Shown in pieces: positions 18,111 through 28,266 of a stretch of 64,000 nt of DNA. The notes beneath the pieces are model-generated. The model saw only the letters and a list, made by a program, of their open reading frames with translations. It did not search any database and was not told the origin of the DNA. The stretch's first letter is position 1, and the number at the start of each line of letters is the position of its first letter. This stretch comes from Desmonostoc muscorum FACHB-395 (GTDB lineage: Bacteria; Cyanobacteriota; Cyanobacteriia; Cyanobacteriales; Nostocaceae), in assembly GCF_014698035.1 (NCBI RefSeq), contig NZ_JACJSF010000015.1, positions 1-64,000 of the forward strand, written 5' to 3'. A program made the position numbers and the translations under genes.

Positions 18111-19247
18111 ATGATGGTGTGCGAATACAAGCCTGGTTTAGAAGGCATTCCCGCCGCTCAATCAAGTATCAGCTATGTTGATGGGCAAAAAGGAATACTA
18201 GAATATCGTGGCATCCGGATTGAAGAACTAGCAGAAAAAAGTACATTCCTAGAAACTGCTTATCTCTTAATCTGGGGTGAACTGCCAAGCAAGGAAGAAC
18301 TGGAAGGATTTGAGCATGAAGTTCGTTACCACCGGCGGATAAAATACCGCATTCGGGACATGATGAAATGCTTTCCAGAAAGCGGTCACCCAATGGATGC
18401 CCTACAAGCCTCTGCTGCTGCTTTAGGTTTGTTTTATTCACTCCGGGATTTACATAATCCTGCCTACATTCGAGATTCCGTGGTGCGCCTGATAGCAACC
18501 ATTCCGACGATGGTGGCGGCGTTCCAACTGATGCGAAAAGGTAATGACCCGGTACGTCCCCGTGATGACTTAGACTATTCGTCCAACTTTTTATACATGC
18601 TCGATGAGAAAGAACCCGATCCTTTAATGGCGCGGATTTTTGATATCTGCTTGATACTTCAAGTCGAGCATACAATGAATGCTTCTACCTTCAGTGCCAG
18701 GGTTACAGCTTCTACCTTAACTGATCCTTACGCTGTGGTTGCTAGTGCTGTGGGAACATTGGGTGGACCCCTGCATGGTGGAGCCAATGAAGAAGTAATT
18801 CAGATGTTGGAAAAAATTGGCTCTGTAGAAAATGTCCGTCCCTACATAGATCATTGTCTAGAAACTAAATCTAAGATTATGGGCTTTGGACATCGTGTGT
18901 ATAAAGTAAAAGACCCACGAGCCATAATTTTACAAGGTCTAGCAGAGCAACTGTTTGAGAAGTTTGGCTATGACAAATTCTATGACATTGCTCAAGAAAT
19001 GGAACGAGTGGTAGAGGAAAAACTCGGTAGCAAAGGGATTTATCCCAATATTGACTTTTACTCAGGTTTGGTGTATAGGAAGATGGGGATTCCTACAGAC
19101 TTGTTTACACCAATATTTGCGATCGCTCGCGTTGCTGGTTGGCTAGCCCACTGGAAAGAACAACTAGCAGAAAACCGGATTTTCCGTCCTACCCAGGTTT
19201 ACAACGGCTTGCACGAAGTTACTTATACTCCCATTGACCAACGGTAA
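18111..19247 (+). CDS. gltA: Citrate synthase
   Basis: A 378-residue enzyme that joins oxaloacetate and acetyl-CoA, supplying 2-oxoglutarate for nitrogen assimilation. Family features: YVDGQKGILEYRGIRIEELA near the start, HTMNASTFSARV, LGGPLHGGANEEV with the first catalytic His, MGFGHRVYKVKDPRA with the second, and NIDFYSGLVYRKMGIP with the catalytic Asp. Length matches the short bacterial type. The first codon may be 18111 or the next ATG (18114). It is followed by the ndhAIGE block, the usual cyanobacterial order. Confidence 0.95.
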   Translation: MMVCEYKPGLEGIPAAQSSISYVDGQKGILEYRGIRIEELAEKSTFLETAYLLIWGELPSKEELEGFEHEVRYHRRIKYRIRDMMKCFPESGHPMDALQASAAALGLFYSLRDLHNPAYIRDSVVRLIATIPTMVAAFQLMRKGNDPVRPRDDLDYSSNFLYMLDEKEPDPLMARIFDICLILQVEHTMNASTFSARVTASTLTDPYAVVASAVGTLGGPLHGGANEEVIQMLEKIGSVENVRPYIDHCLETKSKIMGFGHRVYKVKDPRAIILQGLAEQLFEKFGYDKFYDIAQEMERVVEEKLGSKGIYPNIDFYSGLVYRKMGIPTDLFTPIFAIARVAGWLAHWKEQLAENRIFRPTQVYNGLHEVTYTPIDQR

Positions 19248-19620
19248 CTTGGGGATTGGGCATGGGGCATTGGGCGTTGGGCATGGGCAAGAGGACAAGG
19301 GGACAAGGAGACAAGGGGACAAGGGGAAAGACTTGTTTCAAATTCTCACCTCTTGTCCCCTTGTCTCCCCTGCCCCCTGCTCCCATTCCCTCTGCCCCTT
19401 TTGTCCCTTGAATAGCCAATCCCAATGCCAACCATAAGTAGAAGTTCTCATATCGCTTCAGAGGGCTAAAACCATCCAAGGATATACTAGGCATGGGAAT
19501 TAGCGACAAATCTTCAATCAAGCATCATCTGGGCAAAAATTAAAAATGGGTGAATTTACAGGTATTAATTTAACTAATAGTTGTAACTCACCATGACTCG
19601 ATGTCTTAAAGAGCGGAAAC
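19248..19620. repeat. GGGACAAGG-type short tandem repeats before ndhA
   Basis: The gap between gltA and ndhA is filled from about 19250 to 19400 with GGGCATTGGG, GACAAGGGGACAAGG and the complementary CCCCTTGTCTCCCC units; the two halves could pair into a long hairpin. No gene is present. Confidence 0.75.
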
Positions 19621-20739
19621 ATGAACTCAGGAATTGACCTCCAAGGAACTTTTATTGAATCCCTCCGGGATTTAGGTATACCAGCAGGGACAGCCAAAGC
19701 GATTTGGATGCCCCTGCCAATGATACTGATGCTGATTGGGGCAACAGTGGGGGTATTAGTTGCTACTTGGCTAGAACGGAAAATTTCCGCCTCCGCACAG
19801 CAGCGAATTGGGCCAGAATACCAGGGGCCTTTTGGTTTGCTGGTACCTGTAGCTGATGGTTTGAAGCTGGTATTTAAAGAAGATATAGTACCAGCCAAGT
19901 CTGACCCCTGGCTGTTTACCCTCGGCCCCATTATTGTTGTAATTCCGGTTTTTCTGTCGTTCCTGATCGTTCCCTTTGGGCAGAATATCGTTATTAGCAA
20001 TGTGGGCATGGGCGTATTCTTGTGGATTGCCTTGTCAAGCATTCAACCCATTGGCTTGCTGATGGCTGGCTACGCATCTAATAACAAATACTCCCTCTTA
20101 GGGGGCTTGCGGGCAGCAGCGCAATCTATTAGCTATGAAATTCCTTTGGCGCTGGCGGTGTTAGCGATCGCTATGATGTCTAACAGCCTCAGTACCGTTG
20201 ATATTGTCAATCAACAATCTGGCTACGGCATTCTGGGCTGGAACATTTGGCGACAACCAATCGGTTTTCTGATCTTTTGGATAGCCGCCCTAGCTGAATG
20301 CGAACGATTACCCTTTGACTTACCTGAAGCGGAAGAAGAAATCGTCGCAGGTTATCAGACTGAATACTCAGGCATGAAATTCGGTTTGTTCTACCTGGGT
20401 TCCTACGTTAACTTGATCCTTTCTTCCTTACTAGTAGCAATTCTCTACCTGGGCGGTTGGGACTTTCCTATTCCCCTCAACCTCATCGCTGGTTGGCTGG
20501 GAGTCAGTGAATTAAATCCCGTGTTCCAGATAGTAACTGCTTCTTTGGGAATCACGATGACCGTCTTCAAAGCCTATTTACTAGTGTTTGTCGCCATCCT
20601 GTTGCGCTGGACAGTGCCACGGGTACGGATTGACCAGCTGTTAGATTTAGGATGGAAGTTTTTGTTACCAGTTGGTTTGGTTAATCTTCTATTAACCGCC
20701 GCTCTGAAACTAGCCTTTCCCTTCGCTTTTGGTGGTTAG
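19621..20739 (+). CDS. ndhA: NAD(P)H-quinone oxidoreductase subunit 1
   Basis: A 372-residue membrane protein with about eight hydrophobic segments. The segment [20 protein letters not shown] and the later loop [30 protein letters not shown] (in parts) are diagnostic of the H/Nuo1 subunit that lines the quinone chamber of complex I/NDH-1. It sits at the heel of the membrane arm in thylakoids, working in respiration and cyclic electron flow. First gene of ndhA-I-G-E. Confidence 0.97.
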   Translation: MNSGIDLQGTFIESLRDLGIPAGTAKAIWMPLPMILMLIGATVGVLVATWLERKISASAQQRIGPEYQGPFGLLVPVADGLKLVFKEDIVPAKSDPWLFTLGPIIVVIPVFLSFLIVPFGQNIVISNVGMGVFLWIALSSIQPIGLLMAGYASNNKYSLLGGLRAAAQSISYEIPLALAVLAIAMMSNSLSTVDIVNQQSGYGILGWNIWRQPIGFLIFWIAALAECERLPFDLPEAEEEIVAGYQTEYSGMKFGLFYLGSYVNLILSSLLVAILYLGGWDFPIPLNLIAGWLGVSELNPVFQIVTASLGITMTVFKAYLLVFVAILLRWTVPRVRIDQLLDLGWKFLLPVGLVNLLLTAALKLAFPFAFGG

Positions 20740-20846
20740 TCATTTAGTCATTAGTTATTAGTCATTTCTACAAATGACTAATGACCAAGGGCAAAAGACA
20801 AGGGATAAATAACGCTGATAGCTTAAAAAGAGAGAGTGAACCAAAA

Positions 20847-21431
20847 ATGCTCAAGTTCCTGAAACAAGTTGGTGATTACGCCAAAGAAACGGTACAGGCT
20901 GCACGTTACATTGGTCAGGGGCTTTCTGTCACATTCGACCACATGCGGCGGCGACCGATTACCGTACAGTATCCTTACGAGAAACTAATTCCTGGCGAAC
21001 GGTTTCGCGGTAGGATTCACTTTGAATTTGATAAGTGCATCGCCTGCGAAGTTTGCGTTCGCGTTTGTCCAATTAACCTACCTGTAGTCGATTGGGAATA
21101 CGACAAAGCCAGCAAAAAGAAAAAACTCAACCACTACAGCATCGACTTTGGAGTTTGTATCTTTTGCGGTAACTGTGTGGAATTTTGCCCTACTAACTGT
21201 CTATCCATGACAGAAGAGTATGAGCTTGCCACTTACGATCGCCATGAATTGAATTATGACAACGTAGCCCTAGGTCGTCTGCCTTATAAAGTAACAGATG
21301 ACCCAATGGTTACACCACTGCGCGAACTAGTTTACCTACCCAAGGGTGTCCTCGAACCCCACGGACTGCCCGCAGATGCGCCACGTGCAGGTGCGCGTCC
21401 AGAAGACCTGGTAGAACAAACAGAAAAATAA
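20847..21431 (+). CDS. ndhI: NAD(P)H-quinone oxidoreductase subunit I
   Basis: A 194-residue ferredoxin-like subunit carrying two 4Fe-4S clusters: [12 protein letters not shown] and [16 protein letters not shown]. It bridges the ferredoxin-docking peripheral arm and NdhA. I chose the ATG at 20847 ([20 protein letters not shown]), which gives the usual length; an open frame extends 22 codons upstream into repeat sequence. A C-terminal tail of about 40 residues (after LVYLPKGVL) is rich in Pro and Ala, as in other Nostoc NdhI. Confidence 0.95.
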   Translation: MLKFLKQVGDYAKETVQAARYIGQGLSVTFDHMRRRPITVQYPYEKLIPGERFRGRIHFEFDKCIACEVCVRVCPINLPVVDWEYDKASKKKKLNHYSIDFGVCIFCGNCVEFCPTNCLSMTEEYELATYDRHELNYDNVALGRLPYKVTDDPMVTPLRELVYLPKGVLEPHGLPADAPRAGARPEDLVEQTEK

Positions 21432-21570
21432 ATGTCATTTGCAATTTGTCCATTGTCATTTGTCAATCGTCCTTTGTTATTTAACCAATGACTAATGACT
21501 AATGACCAATGACCAATGACTAATGACCAATGACTAATGACCAATGACAATTGACTAAGGACAAAAAACA
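21432..21570. repeat. GACTAATGACCAATG heptads between ndhI and ndhG
   Basis: The intercistronic gap is made of TGTCATTTG and complementary GACTAATGACCAATG units and reaches within a few bases of the ndhG start. The transcript could form a long imperfect hairpin inside the ndh operon. Confidence 0.75.
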
Positions 21571-22185
21571 GTGAATCTAGCAGAAGGAGTACAGTTAGTA
21601 TCACTTGGCATACTGGGCGTGATGATGATTGGGGCAGCCATTGGTGTGGTGCTGTTCTCTAACATTGTCTATTCCGCCTTTATGCTGGGGGGTGTGTTTA
21701 TCAGTATGGCGGGAATCTACCTGTTGCTAAATGGTGATTTTGTTGCAGCTGCACAAATCCTAATTTATGTTGGGGCGGTTAACGTGCTGATTTTGTTTGC
21801 CATTATGTTGGTGAACAAGCGTCAAGATTTTGTCGCATTTCCCAACTCTTGGGTGCGTAAATTACTTACTGGTCTAGTCAGCGTAGGATTGTTTGGTCTT
21901 TTAAGTACAATGGTGCTGGCTACTCCTTGGGCTTACTCAACTACTCCTGTAGTAGGTGGTGAAAGCTCAATAGTTGTAATTGGAGAGCATTTTTTCACTG
22001 ACTTTTTACTACCTTTTGAACTGGCTTCCATTTTGCTGTTGATAGCAATGGTAGGAGCAATTATTTTGGCACGTCGTGAGTATTTGCCAGACCAATTGAC
22101 ACGATCCAATGTGGGGCAAACTGTTTTGACTTTACAAGAACGCCCCAGAGAACTAGTATCAACAACCAGCGAAACAAAAGAGTAA
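21571..22185 (+). CDS. ndhG: NAD(P)H-quinone oxidoreductase subunit 6
   Basis: A 204-residue membrane protein with five hydrophobic helices, starting at a GTG (21571). LGVMMIGAAIGVVLFSNIVY, the pi-bulge helix YLLLNGDFVAAAQILIYVGA and NVLILFAIMLVNKRQD are the hallmarks of the J/NuoJ subunit. It belongs to the proton-pumping membrane arm of NDH-1. Confidence 0.95.
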   Translation: MNLAEGVQLVSLGILGVMMIGAAIGVVLFSNIVYSAFMLGGVFISMAGIYLLLNGDFVAAAQILIYVGAVNVLILFAIMLVNKRQDFVAFPNSWVRKLLTGLVSVGLFGLLSTMVLATPWAYSTTPVVGGESSIVVIGEHFFTDFLLPFELASILLLIAMVGAIILARREYLPDQLTRSNVGQTVLTLQERPRELVSTTSETKE

Positions 22186-22244
22186 TATTTGCGACCTGAA
22201 TCGCAGATAAACAGCCAGTTTTTTCAGGAGGGATACCCAGATTC

Positions 22245-22550
22245 ATGCAACTCCAGTACTTTTTATTACTAGCAGCAGCTTTATTCTGCATCGGCATCTA
22301 CGGTTTAATTACTAGCCGCAACGCTGTGCGGGTGCTGATGTCAATTGAATTACTGCTCAATGCTGTTAATCTGAATTTAATGGCATTTTCCAACTTCCTC
22401 GACTCAACATTAATTAAGGGTCAGGTTTTCACAGTATTTGTGATTACCGTGGCCGCGGCCGAGGCGGCGGTGGGTTTAGCGATCGTGCTTGCCATTTATC
22501 GCAACCGCGATACCGTCGATATGGAGCAGTTCAATCTCCTGAAGTGGTAA
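22245..22550 (+). CDS. ndhE: NAD(P)H-quinone oxidoreductase subunit 4L
   Basis: A 101-residue, three-helix membrane protein. [25 protein letters not shown] carries the Glu of the K subunit's proton channel, and [20 protein letters not shown] the second. Full length, ATG with AGGAGG 13 nt upstream. It closes the ndhAIGE set; nadK starts 6 bp after its stop. Confidence 0.96.
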   Translation: MQLQYFLLLAAALFCIGIYGLITSRNAVRVLMSIELLLNAVNLNLMAFSNFLDSTLIKGQVFTVFVITVAAAEAAVGLAIVLAIYRNRDTVDMEQFNLLKW

Positions 22551-22556
22551 CTGTGC

Positions 22557-23477
22557 GTGCAACTCAAGCAGGTAATCATTGCTTATAAAGCGCGGGATGC
22601 CCGGAGTAAACAATGGGCAGAAATCTGTGCTAAACAACTAGAAAGCCGCGAGTGCCAGGTGTTGATGGGGCCGAGCGGGCCAAAAGACAACCCTTATCCA
22701 GTCTTTTTGGCTTCGGCGGCTCAACCAATCGATCTCGCCTTGGTACTTGGTGGCGATGGTACTGTTTTAACTGGTGCCAGACATTTAGCCCCAGCTGGTA
22801 TCCCTATTCTGGGAGTGAATGTGGGAGGTCATCTGGGGTTTTTAACTGAGTCAGTGGAAGAGTTTCAGGATACAGAGAAAGTTTGGGATCGGCTGTTTGA
22901 GGATCGCTATGCTATCCAACGACGGATGATGTTACAAGCTGCGGTGTATGAGGGTCACGGGTCTAATTTAGAACCAGTGAGTGAGCGTTACCTGGCTTTG
23001 AATGAATTTTGTGTCAAACCCGCCTCTGCTGACCGAATGATAACCTCAATTCTAGAAATGGAAATCGATGGTGAGGTAGTCGATCAGTATGTCGGGGATG
23101 GGTTGATTATTTCGACTCCCACAGGTTCTACTGGTTACACCGTTTCTGCTAATGGGCCGATTATGCACGATGGTATGGAGGCGCTTACCATCACTCCCAT
23201 TTGTGCAATGAGCCTTTCTAGTCGCCCCCTCGTTTTACCCCCTGGTTCTGTGGTGAGTATTTGGCCTTTGGGGGATTACGATTTGAGTACCAAACTCTGG
23301 ACAGATGGGGTGTTAGGGACTTCTATTTGGCCTGGACACCGCGTTGATGTGCGGATGGCAGAATGTCGGGCTAAATTTATTATTTTGCGCGAGAACAATT
23401 CCTACTATCAGACGCTACGGGAGAAGTTGCTTTGGGCTGGTACAAGGGTTCACTACAACAATAATCACCGTAATTAA
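22557..23477 (+). CDS. nadK: NAD kinase
   Basis: A 306-residue enzyme that makes NADP+ from NAD+ and ATP. The signature LGGDGTVL with the catalytic Asp, the NVGGHLGFLTE loop, and GDGLIISTPTGSTGYTVSANGPIM are all present. The start is a GTG at 22557, just 6 bp after ndhE; another in-frame option is not evident. Cyanobacteria have two NAD kinases and this one is linked to ndh genes. It feeds the NADPH pool used around NDH-1. Confidence 0.95.
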   Translation: MQLKQVIIAYKARDARSKQWAEICAKQLESRECQVLMGPSGPKDNPYPVFLASAAQPIDLALVLGGDGTVLTGARHLAPAGIPILGVNVGGHLGFLTESVEEFQDTEKVWDRLFEDRYAIQRRMMLQAAVYEGHGSNLEPVSERYLALNEFCVKPASADRMITSILEMEIDGEVVDQYVGDGLIISTPTGSTGYTVSANGPIMHDGMEALTITPICAMSLSSRPLVLPPGSVVSIWPLGDYDLSTKLWTDGVLGTSIWPGHRVDVRMAECRAKFIILRENNSYYQTLREKLLWAGTRVHYNNNHRN

Positions 23478-23557
23478 TTAAGTATTTTAGAGTGCATCTA
23501 CCGCAGATTGCGATCGCAGACCCGCCCACTTTATAGCGATCGCAACCAAAACCATCC

Positions 23558-23590
23558 AAGCCCCTAGATGAATCTAGGGGCTTTCCCCAT
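23558..23590 (+). terminator. Probable terminator after nadK
   Basis: AAGCCCCTAGAT and ATCTAGGGGCTT form a 12-bp perfect stem with a tiny loop (58-83 within this line), about 80 bp past nadK, followed by a short pyrimidine run (TTCCCC) rather than a clean T-tract. It would end the ndh-nadK transcript. Confidence 0.55.
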
Positions 23591-23877
23591 TCTGCTGAGA
23601 CTCATGGCAAAAGCCTATCTCCTTGTCCTTTTATTTGACTTGTATTTATAGCCTATATCAAAGGAAAATTTTGTATCTTATTGCCAGATTTTTTAGGAAT
23701 TAATGTCCATAATAAAAGCACTATACCTCTAATCTAAAAGAGCAAGAAAGCTCTCTAGAGGTTATTTTATCGAAAACTGTCTCAATCACGCTTCGACACA
23801 TTAATGGATAATGTGAGCTATTTGTATAGTGCCTAAATAAAAGTAGGATATTTTCGCAAATCTAAGTAGGAAGATAG
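23591..23877. other. Gap between nadK terminator and the GNAT gene
   Basis: AT-rich, with GAAAGCTCTCTAGAGG near 23750. It ends in AGGAAG, a ribosome site for the next gene. I see no other gene or RNA. Confidence 0.45.
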
Positions 23878-24672
23878 ATGGAAGTTTCTGGATGCAACAT
23901 CAATTACTCACTGAATCCTCCTCCCTCTTTTGAAGATTTTCCCATACTTCAAACTGAAAAATATACCCTACGACTGGCTTCAACCGAAGAAGAATTAGAA
24001 TCAATCTTTCGGTTACGCTTTGAGGTTTTTAATCTAGAACTAGGCTTGGGATTTTCTGCTTCTAACTTTACCCAGATGGATATAGATAAGTTTGATGCGG
24101 TTTGCCATCATCTAATCATGATTTCCAAACAAACGGGTAAAACCATTGGAACTTATCGGATGCAAACCTATACAATGGCTTCTCAAAGACTAGGCTTTGA
24201 TGCTGCCGATATATTTAATCTTAATGCAATTCCTAATTCTGTGCTTCAGGCATCAGTTGAAGTTGGGCGTGCATGTATAGCTAAAGAATACCGCAACAGT
24301 CAGGCACTTTTACTATTATGGAAAGGGCTAGCAAATTATCTGATCTGGAGTAAAAATCAATACTTCTTTGGCTGTGCATCATTACTAACGCAATCTCCTT
24401 CGCACGCTACTTGCGCCTATAATTATTTTCAGCAGAATGGCTTGATGCATCCAAGTATTTTGGTTTATCCAAATTCACAATCTTGTCTAGAACTGCCTCA
24501 AAATTGTCCAGACTCGTATAATGTGGAAATTCCTAAAATTTTGCAGGCATACTTGAATATTGGAGCTAAAATATGCAGTATTCCTGCTATCGACCGACAC
24601 TTTAAAACTATTGATTTTTTAACCATATCTAATACCAAAGATTTTGCTAGATGGCGTTATCAAATATCGTAA
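23878..24672 (+). CDS. GNAT-fold N-acyltransferase (OlsB/FeeM/LuxI-like)
   Basis: A 264-residue protein of the acyltransferase group that uses acyl-ACP or acyl-CoA. YTLRLASTEEELESIFRLRFEVF is the usual beginning; DKFDAVCHHLIMISKQTGKTIGTYRM follows; SVEVGRACIAKEYRNSQALLLLWKGL is the core motif with the Glu and Arg shared with LuxI and OlsB. Products in this group are lyso-ornithine lipids, acyl-homoserine lactones or N-acyl amino acids. No OlsA partner is nearby, so the product cannot be named. The ATG has AGGAAG 7 nt upstream. Confidence 0.75.
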   Translation: MEVSGCNINYSLNPPPSFEDFPILQTEKYTLRLASTEEELESIFRLRFEVFNLELGLGFSASNFTQMDIDKFDAVCHHLIMISKQTGKTIGTYRMQTYTMASQRLGFDAADIFNLNAIPNSVLQASVEVGRACIAKEYRNSQALLLLWKGLANYLIWSKNQYFFGCASLLTQSPSHATCAYNYFQQNGLMHPSILVYPNSQSCLELPQNCPDSYNVEIPKILQAYLNIGAKICSIPAIDRHFKTIDFLTISNTKDFARWRYQIS

Positions 24673-24883
24673 AAATTATCTTTAGTTCTAAGTCCCTTGG
24701 GATGTGTAATGAACAGAATTAGATATAACTCATAATTACGAATTACGTTAGCGAGTCTTGCCTATGGCACGCCAAGGGTGAACGAGCGTCATTACGAATT
24801 ACGATGATGCGCGTAGCTGTGACACTTCATCTAGTAGCGCGCCTGACTGGATTATTTTAGATAAAATATTGGGAAAACTACTT

Positions 24884-26542
24884 ATGCGCCACCTCAAATT
24901 TGCTCCGAGTTGGTTGCGATTTTTAATTATTTTCTTATTGACAATGGGTATATTGTTTCGCTTTTTTAACCTTGATACCAAGGTTTACTCTCATGATGAA
25001 ACCTATACCTCATTGCGAATTTCTGGTTATACAATAACTGAAGCACAAAACGAACTATTTAATGGTAGTGTCATTGGCAAAGAAAGTTTTTCTCAGTTTC
25101 AAGGGGTAAGTCAAAAAAGCTTAAATGACACAATCATGACTTTGGCTAAAGAAGATTCTTTGCATCCGCCGCTTTATTACATAATAGCCAGATTGTGGTT
25201 GGAAGTTTTTGGTAATTCGGTGACGGCGATCAGAAGTTTATCTGCTTTGATCAGTTTACTGGTTTTCCCTAGTGTTTATTGGCTATGTCGAGAATTATTT
25301 AATGTGCCGCTATTAGTTCCTGGTGTAGCGATCGCACTTATGGCAATTTCTCCAATTCAACTAGTATACGCCCAAGAAGCACAAGAATATATTCTCTGGT
25401 TAGTTACCATATTACTATCTAGTGCTTCTTTGTTGCGAGCAATGCGCCTAGAATCACAAGATCAAGATCAGCTAACAAAACAAAGACAACAGCCAGAAAC
25501 ATTTACTATCTGGAGTATTTATGCAGTAACTTTGGCAATCAGTCTTTATACATTTCTTTGGAGTGCATTTGTCGCAGTTGCTCACGGAATTTATGTTATT
25601 ACTACTACAAGATTCCAGTTCTCTTCAACTGTCAGAACTTATCTTCTAGCATCATTGATAGGTTTTTTAGCCTTCATGCCTTGGTTTGTGGTTGTGATAG
25701 GTGATTTTTTCCAATTTTTGATTTCAGCAGATAAGGCAACACCACAGTCATCTTTGATGCCTAGATTTGAATTTTTGTTGATGCAATTAAGCCGAATATT
25801 TTTTGATATAGACCTGAGTTTAGATAATCAATTTAACTATTTAATTACATTAATTTTTTCCATATTTGTAGGGTATTCAATTTATTTTCTTTGCCAAACA
25901 ACTAACTATAAAGTTTGGTTGTTTATCATTATATTAATTGTCGTGCCAGCACTGCCTCTAATAATGTCAGATTTAATGGTTGAGGGTATACAATCACCTG
26001 AAGCATATTTCATACCATCTTATTTGGGAATTCAAATAGCTGTTGCTTACTTGCTAGGTACACAAATATATAATCAGAGCGTGTCACGCCAGAATATTTG
26101 GTATGCGATCGTCGGATTGATAATTATTTGTGGTTTAATTTCTTGTAAGGTTAATTTTCAAGCAGAAACTTGGTGGAATAAGGGTATAAGCTATGGCAAT
26201 CCCCAAGTTGCCCAAATCATCAATCTGACCACTCGCCCACTTTTGATTAGTGATGCTTTGGGTAATAATTATGGAAATGTCTTTTCTCTAAGCTATCTTT
26301 TGGAGCCAAAGGTACAATTTTTGTTGGTTCAAAATCAAAAAATCCCTAAAATTCCTGATAGGTTTGCTGATATTTTTTTATTCAATCCTTCAGACAGTTG
26401 GCGCGAAAAAATAGAAAAAAACTATAATTTGAAGACAGAGATTGTTTATAGTGACAAATATTATTCGGTTTGGAAGTTAACTAAACCTCGCAGTGTACGG
26501 CAACGTGATACTCTCCGCAAGACGAAATTATCCAATCGGTGA
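24884..26542 (+). CDS. Membrane glycosyltransferase, GT39/ArnT-like (GT-C fold)
   Basis: A roughly 552-residue integral membrane protein with ten or more hydrophobic helices. The first loop after helix 1 has YSHDETYTS, the Asp/Glu motif of GT-C enzymes, and DSLHPPLYYIIARLW matches the second luminal motif of the PMT/ArnT family. Such enzymes move a sugar from a lipid carrier to lipid or protein on the outer face of the membrane. I chose the ATG at 24884; a TTG at 24869 adds five residues. Donor and acceptor unknown. It follows the GNAT gene by 210 bp of repeat-bearing sequence. Confidence 0.8.
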   Translation: MRHLKFAPSWLRFLIIFLLTMGILFRFFNLDTKVYSHDETYTSLRISGYTITEAQNELFNGSVIGKESFSQFQGVSQKSLNDTIMTLAKEDSLHPPLYYIIARLWLEVFGNSVTAIRSLSALISLLVFPSVYWLCRELFNVPLLVPGVAIALMAISPIQLVYAQEAQEYILWLVTILLSSASLLRAMRLESQDQDQLTKQRQQPETFTIWSIYAVTLAISLYTFLWSAFVAVAHGIYVITTTRFQFSSTVRTYLLASLIGFLAFMPWFVVVIGDFFQFLISADKATPQSSLMPRFEFLLMQLSRIFFDIDLSLDNQFNYLITLIFSIFVGYSIYFLCQTTNYKVWLFIIILIVVPALPLIMSDLMVEGIQSPEAYFIPSYLGIQIAVAYLLGTQIYNQSVSRQNIWYAIVGLIIICGLISCKVNFQAETWWNKGISYGNPQVAQIINLTTRPLLISDALGNNYGNVFSLSYLLEPKVQFLLVQNQKIPKIPDRFADIFLFNPSDSWREKIEKNYNLKTEIVYSDKYYSVWKLTKPRSVRQRDTLRKTKLSNR

Positions 26543-26738
26543 CTATCAGGTTATGAGACAACTTTAGTTTTAGATACTTATTGTTCAAAAGGCATTTGTA
26601 TTTTTACTTGCTTAAAATTAGCTAAAAATAACAACAATAAATATTCAACAGATTCTTATCTAAAATTAATTTAAGTAGTACTACGATGCTTTAAATTGTC
26701 ATTTGAGATTAATTTGATGATTAATTTAAAGGTGTTGT

Positions 26739-27458
26739 ATGGGAATAGCAGATTTTCTTGGTCTTTTGCATCCAGCGATCGCAATCATATTCGTGTTTCC
26801 ACTCATTGGGACAGTGATTAATTTTGCTTGGCAAACACGCCAACGCAGATTGCAAATTTTAGCCGGCAGTAAGAGCAAAATTCCTCCAGTAGTAGGTGTA
26901 GAACATAAGCAATTAGGTGAAAGACTAACAAGTGCCGTTGTCGGATTAACTTTAATCGGATTAAGCTACCCTATTGGTAAAAATATTATTAAAAATCAAT
27001 TATGGAATAAAGCACCTTTTCAAGTTGTTTTTATCCTATTAATATTAGCTGCTACTATCGCCTCTTTAGTATTTCTTTATCGGGCAAAACAGCGAGTGTG
27101 GCGGGCGGCTTTTGCTACTTTAAGCGGTGCTGGTTTAGTCATACTAGGCTGTCAAGATGGAGTATTTCGCCGTACCAATGAGTGGTATTGGTCACATTAT
27201 TATATTGGTATTACCGCAGCACTGCTAATGATTTTTTCATTAGCTATTGTTCAAGATATTTATCAAGACAAATCCAATCGCTGGCGGATTGTCCATACGA
27301 TTTTAAACTGCATTGCTTTGTTGCTATTTATTGGACAAGGTATGACAGGAACGCGAGATTTATTAGAAATTCCTTTAAGTTGGCAAGAACCTTATATTTA
27401 TCAGTGTGATTTTGCTAATAAAACTTGTCCAACGCCAAATTCTCAACCACCAAAGTAA
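26739..27458 (+). CDS. DUF4079 membrane protein
   Basis: A 239-residue protein with six or so hydrophobic segments. The pattern LLHPAIAIIFVFPLIG, GVEHKQLGERLTSAVVGLTLIGLSYPIG (in parts), and SHYYIGITAALLMIFSLAIVQDIY, with His residues in the first and fifth helices, matches DUF4079, a family mostly found in cyanobacteria and plastids and related in pattern to haem-binding cytochrome b561-like proteins. Function unknown; haem ligation by these His is inference. Confidence 0.85.
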   Translation: MGIADFLGLLHPAIAIIFVFPLIGTVINFAWQTRQRRLQILAGSKSKIPPVVGVEHKQLGERLTSAVVGLTLIGLSYPIGKNIIKNQLWNKAPFQVVFILLILAATIASLVFLYRAKQRVWRAAFATLSGAGLVILGCQDGVFRRTNEWYWSHYYIGITAALLMIFSLAIVQDIYQDKSNRWRIVHTILNCIALLLFIGQGMTGTRDLLEIPLSWQEPYIYQCDFANKTCPTPNSQPPK

Positions 27459-27801
27459 ACTAAGGGATTTCCAATAAATAAATTATCCAATCCCTCAATA
27501 TCTAAGATTTCGCAGTCTACAATTAGTGGCGGGTTTGAATCTCCCACTCAAAGATTGCTGGATTCTGGATTCTTCTTCAACGAAGAGGCAGGGAGAATGA
27601 GACATTGGGAATTGAGCATAAAGAAGAGACAGGGAAGATGGAGAAGACTTGTCCCCCTTCTCCCAATACTTTTCGGGTTTTGGGGGAAAGGGGAAAGGGA
27701 AAGGGTTTAAATTTCCCTTTCCCCATTGCCCTTTAACCTTTCCCCAGACCAAAAGAGAGATTATTGGGTTTAACCGAAAAGTATTGCCCCTTGCTTCTTT
27801 T
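27459..27801. other. Repeat-filled gap after the DUF4079 gene
   Basis: The right part is a nested palindromic element (27664-27786, listed separately). The left part has GATTCTGGATTCTTCTTC and GAAGAGGCAGGGAGAATGAGAC-type repeats. No credible gene. Confidence 0.55.
27664..27786. repeat. Nested palindromic repeat element (123 bp)
   Basis: Arms CAATACTTTTCGG (27664-27676) and CCGAAAAGTATTG (27774-27786) are perfect complements. Inside them, GGGGAAAGGG...CCCTTTCCCC around 27690-27724 makes a second, purine/pyrimidine hairpin. This is a MITE-like structure placed between convergent genes. Confidence 0.6.
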
Positions 27802-28221
27802 TTAAGCAATATTATCTACAAGCCGATCGCGAATTGTTTTAAGTTGGTCTTGAGTCTTAATTGGCTCTCGTGGTGCTGGCAGTTCTGTATTAGGCCAGTT
27901 AGGCAAACTATTACAGGGACATAACAATGCCGGCATCCCGACGTTTCGCGCGGCTACTGGCATACTGCAACGACCACAAGGAACCATATCCCATGCTGGT
28001 GTCAACAATTCAGCAATGGTTTCTTGCGTACCCTCTAAATGACAATCACCTGATTCAGGCGCAATAATTTTCTGCCAGCACTCTTCAAATTCTTCACTAT
28101 AGCGATCGCCATTTAGCACCGATTTGGGCAAAATGCTTGCCTTCCCGTTGCCCGTAATCACTTTCTTACCCAACTGAAACCAGTAGGCAAGGTATCCTCT
28201 AACTTCTTGTTTGGTTGCCAT
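27802..28221 (-). CDS. Conserved hypothetical cyanobacterial protein with Cys pairs
   Basis: A 139-residue soluble protein I cannot assign to a named domain. Visible features: a basic N-terminal helix (ATKQEVRGYLAYWFQLGKK), an acidic middle (EEFEECWQKIIAPESGD), then CGRCSMP and CPC, which could bind a metal ion, and a charged C-terminal helix. It is convergent with the DUF4079 gene and codirectional with, and 45 bp downstream of, cobU. Function unknown. Confidence 0.7.
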   Translation of the reverse strand: MATKQEVRGYLAYWFQLGKKVITGNGKASILPKSVLNGDRYSEEFEECWQKIIAPESGDCHLEGTQETIAELLTPAWDMVPCGRCSMPVAARNVGMPALLCPCNSLPNWPNTELPAPREPIKTQDQLKTIRDRLVDNIA

Positions 28222-28266
28222 AAGACAATTTTAGATTTTAGATTTTGGATTAATTTGAATCAATAG

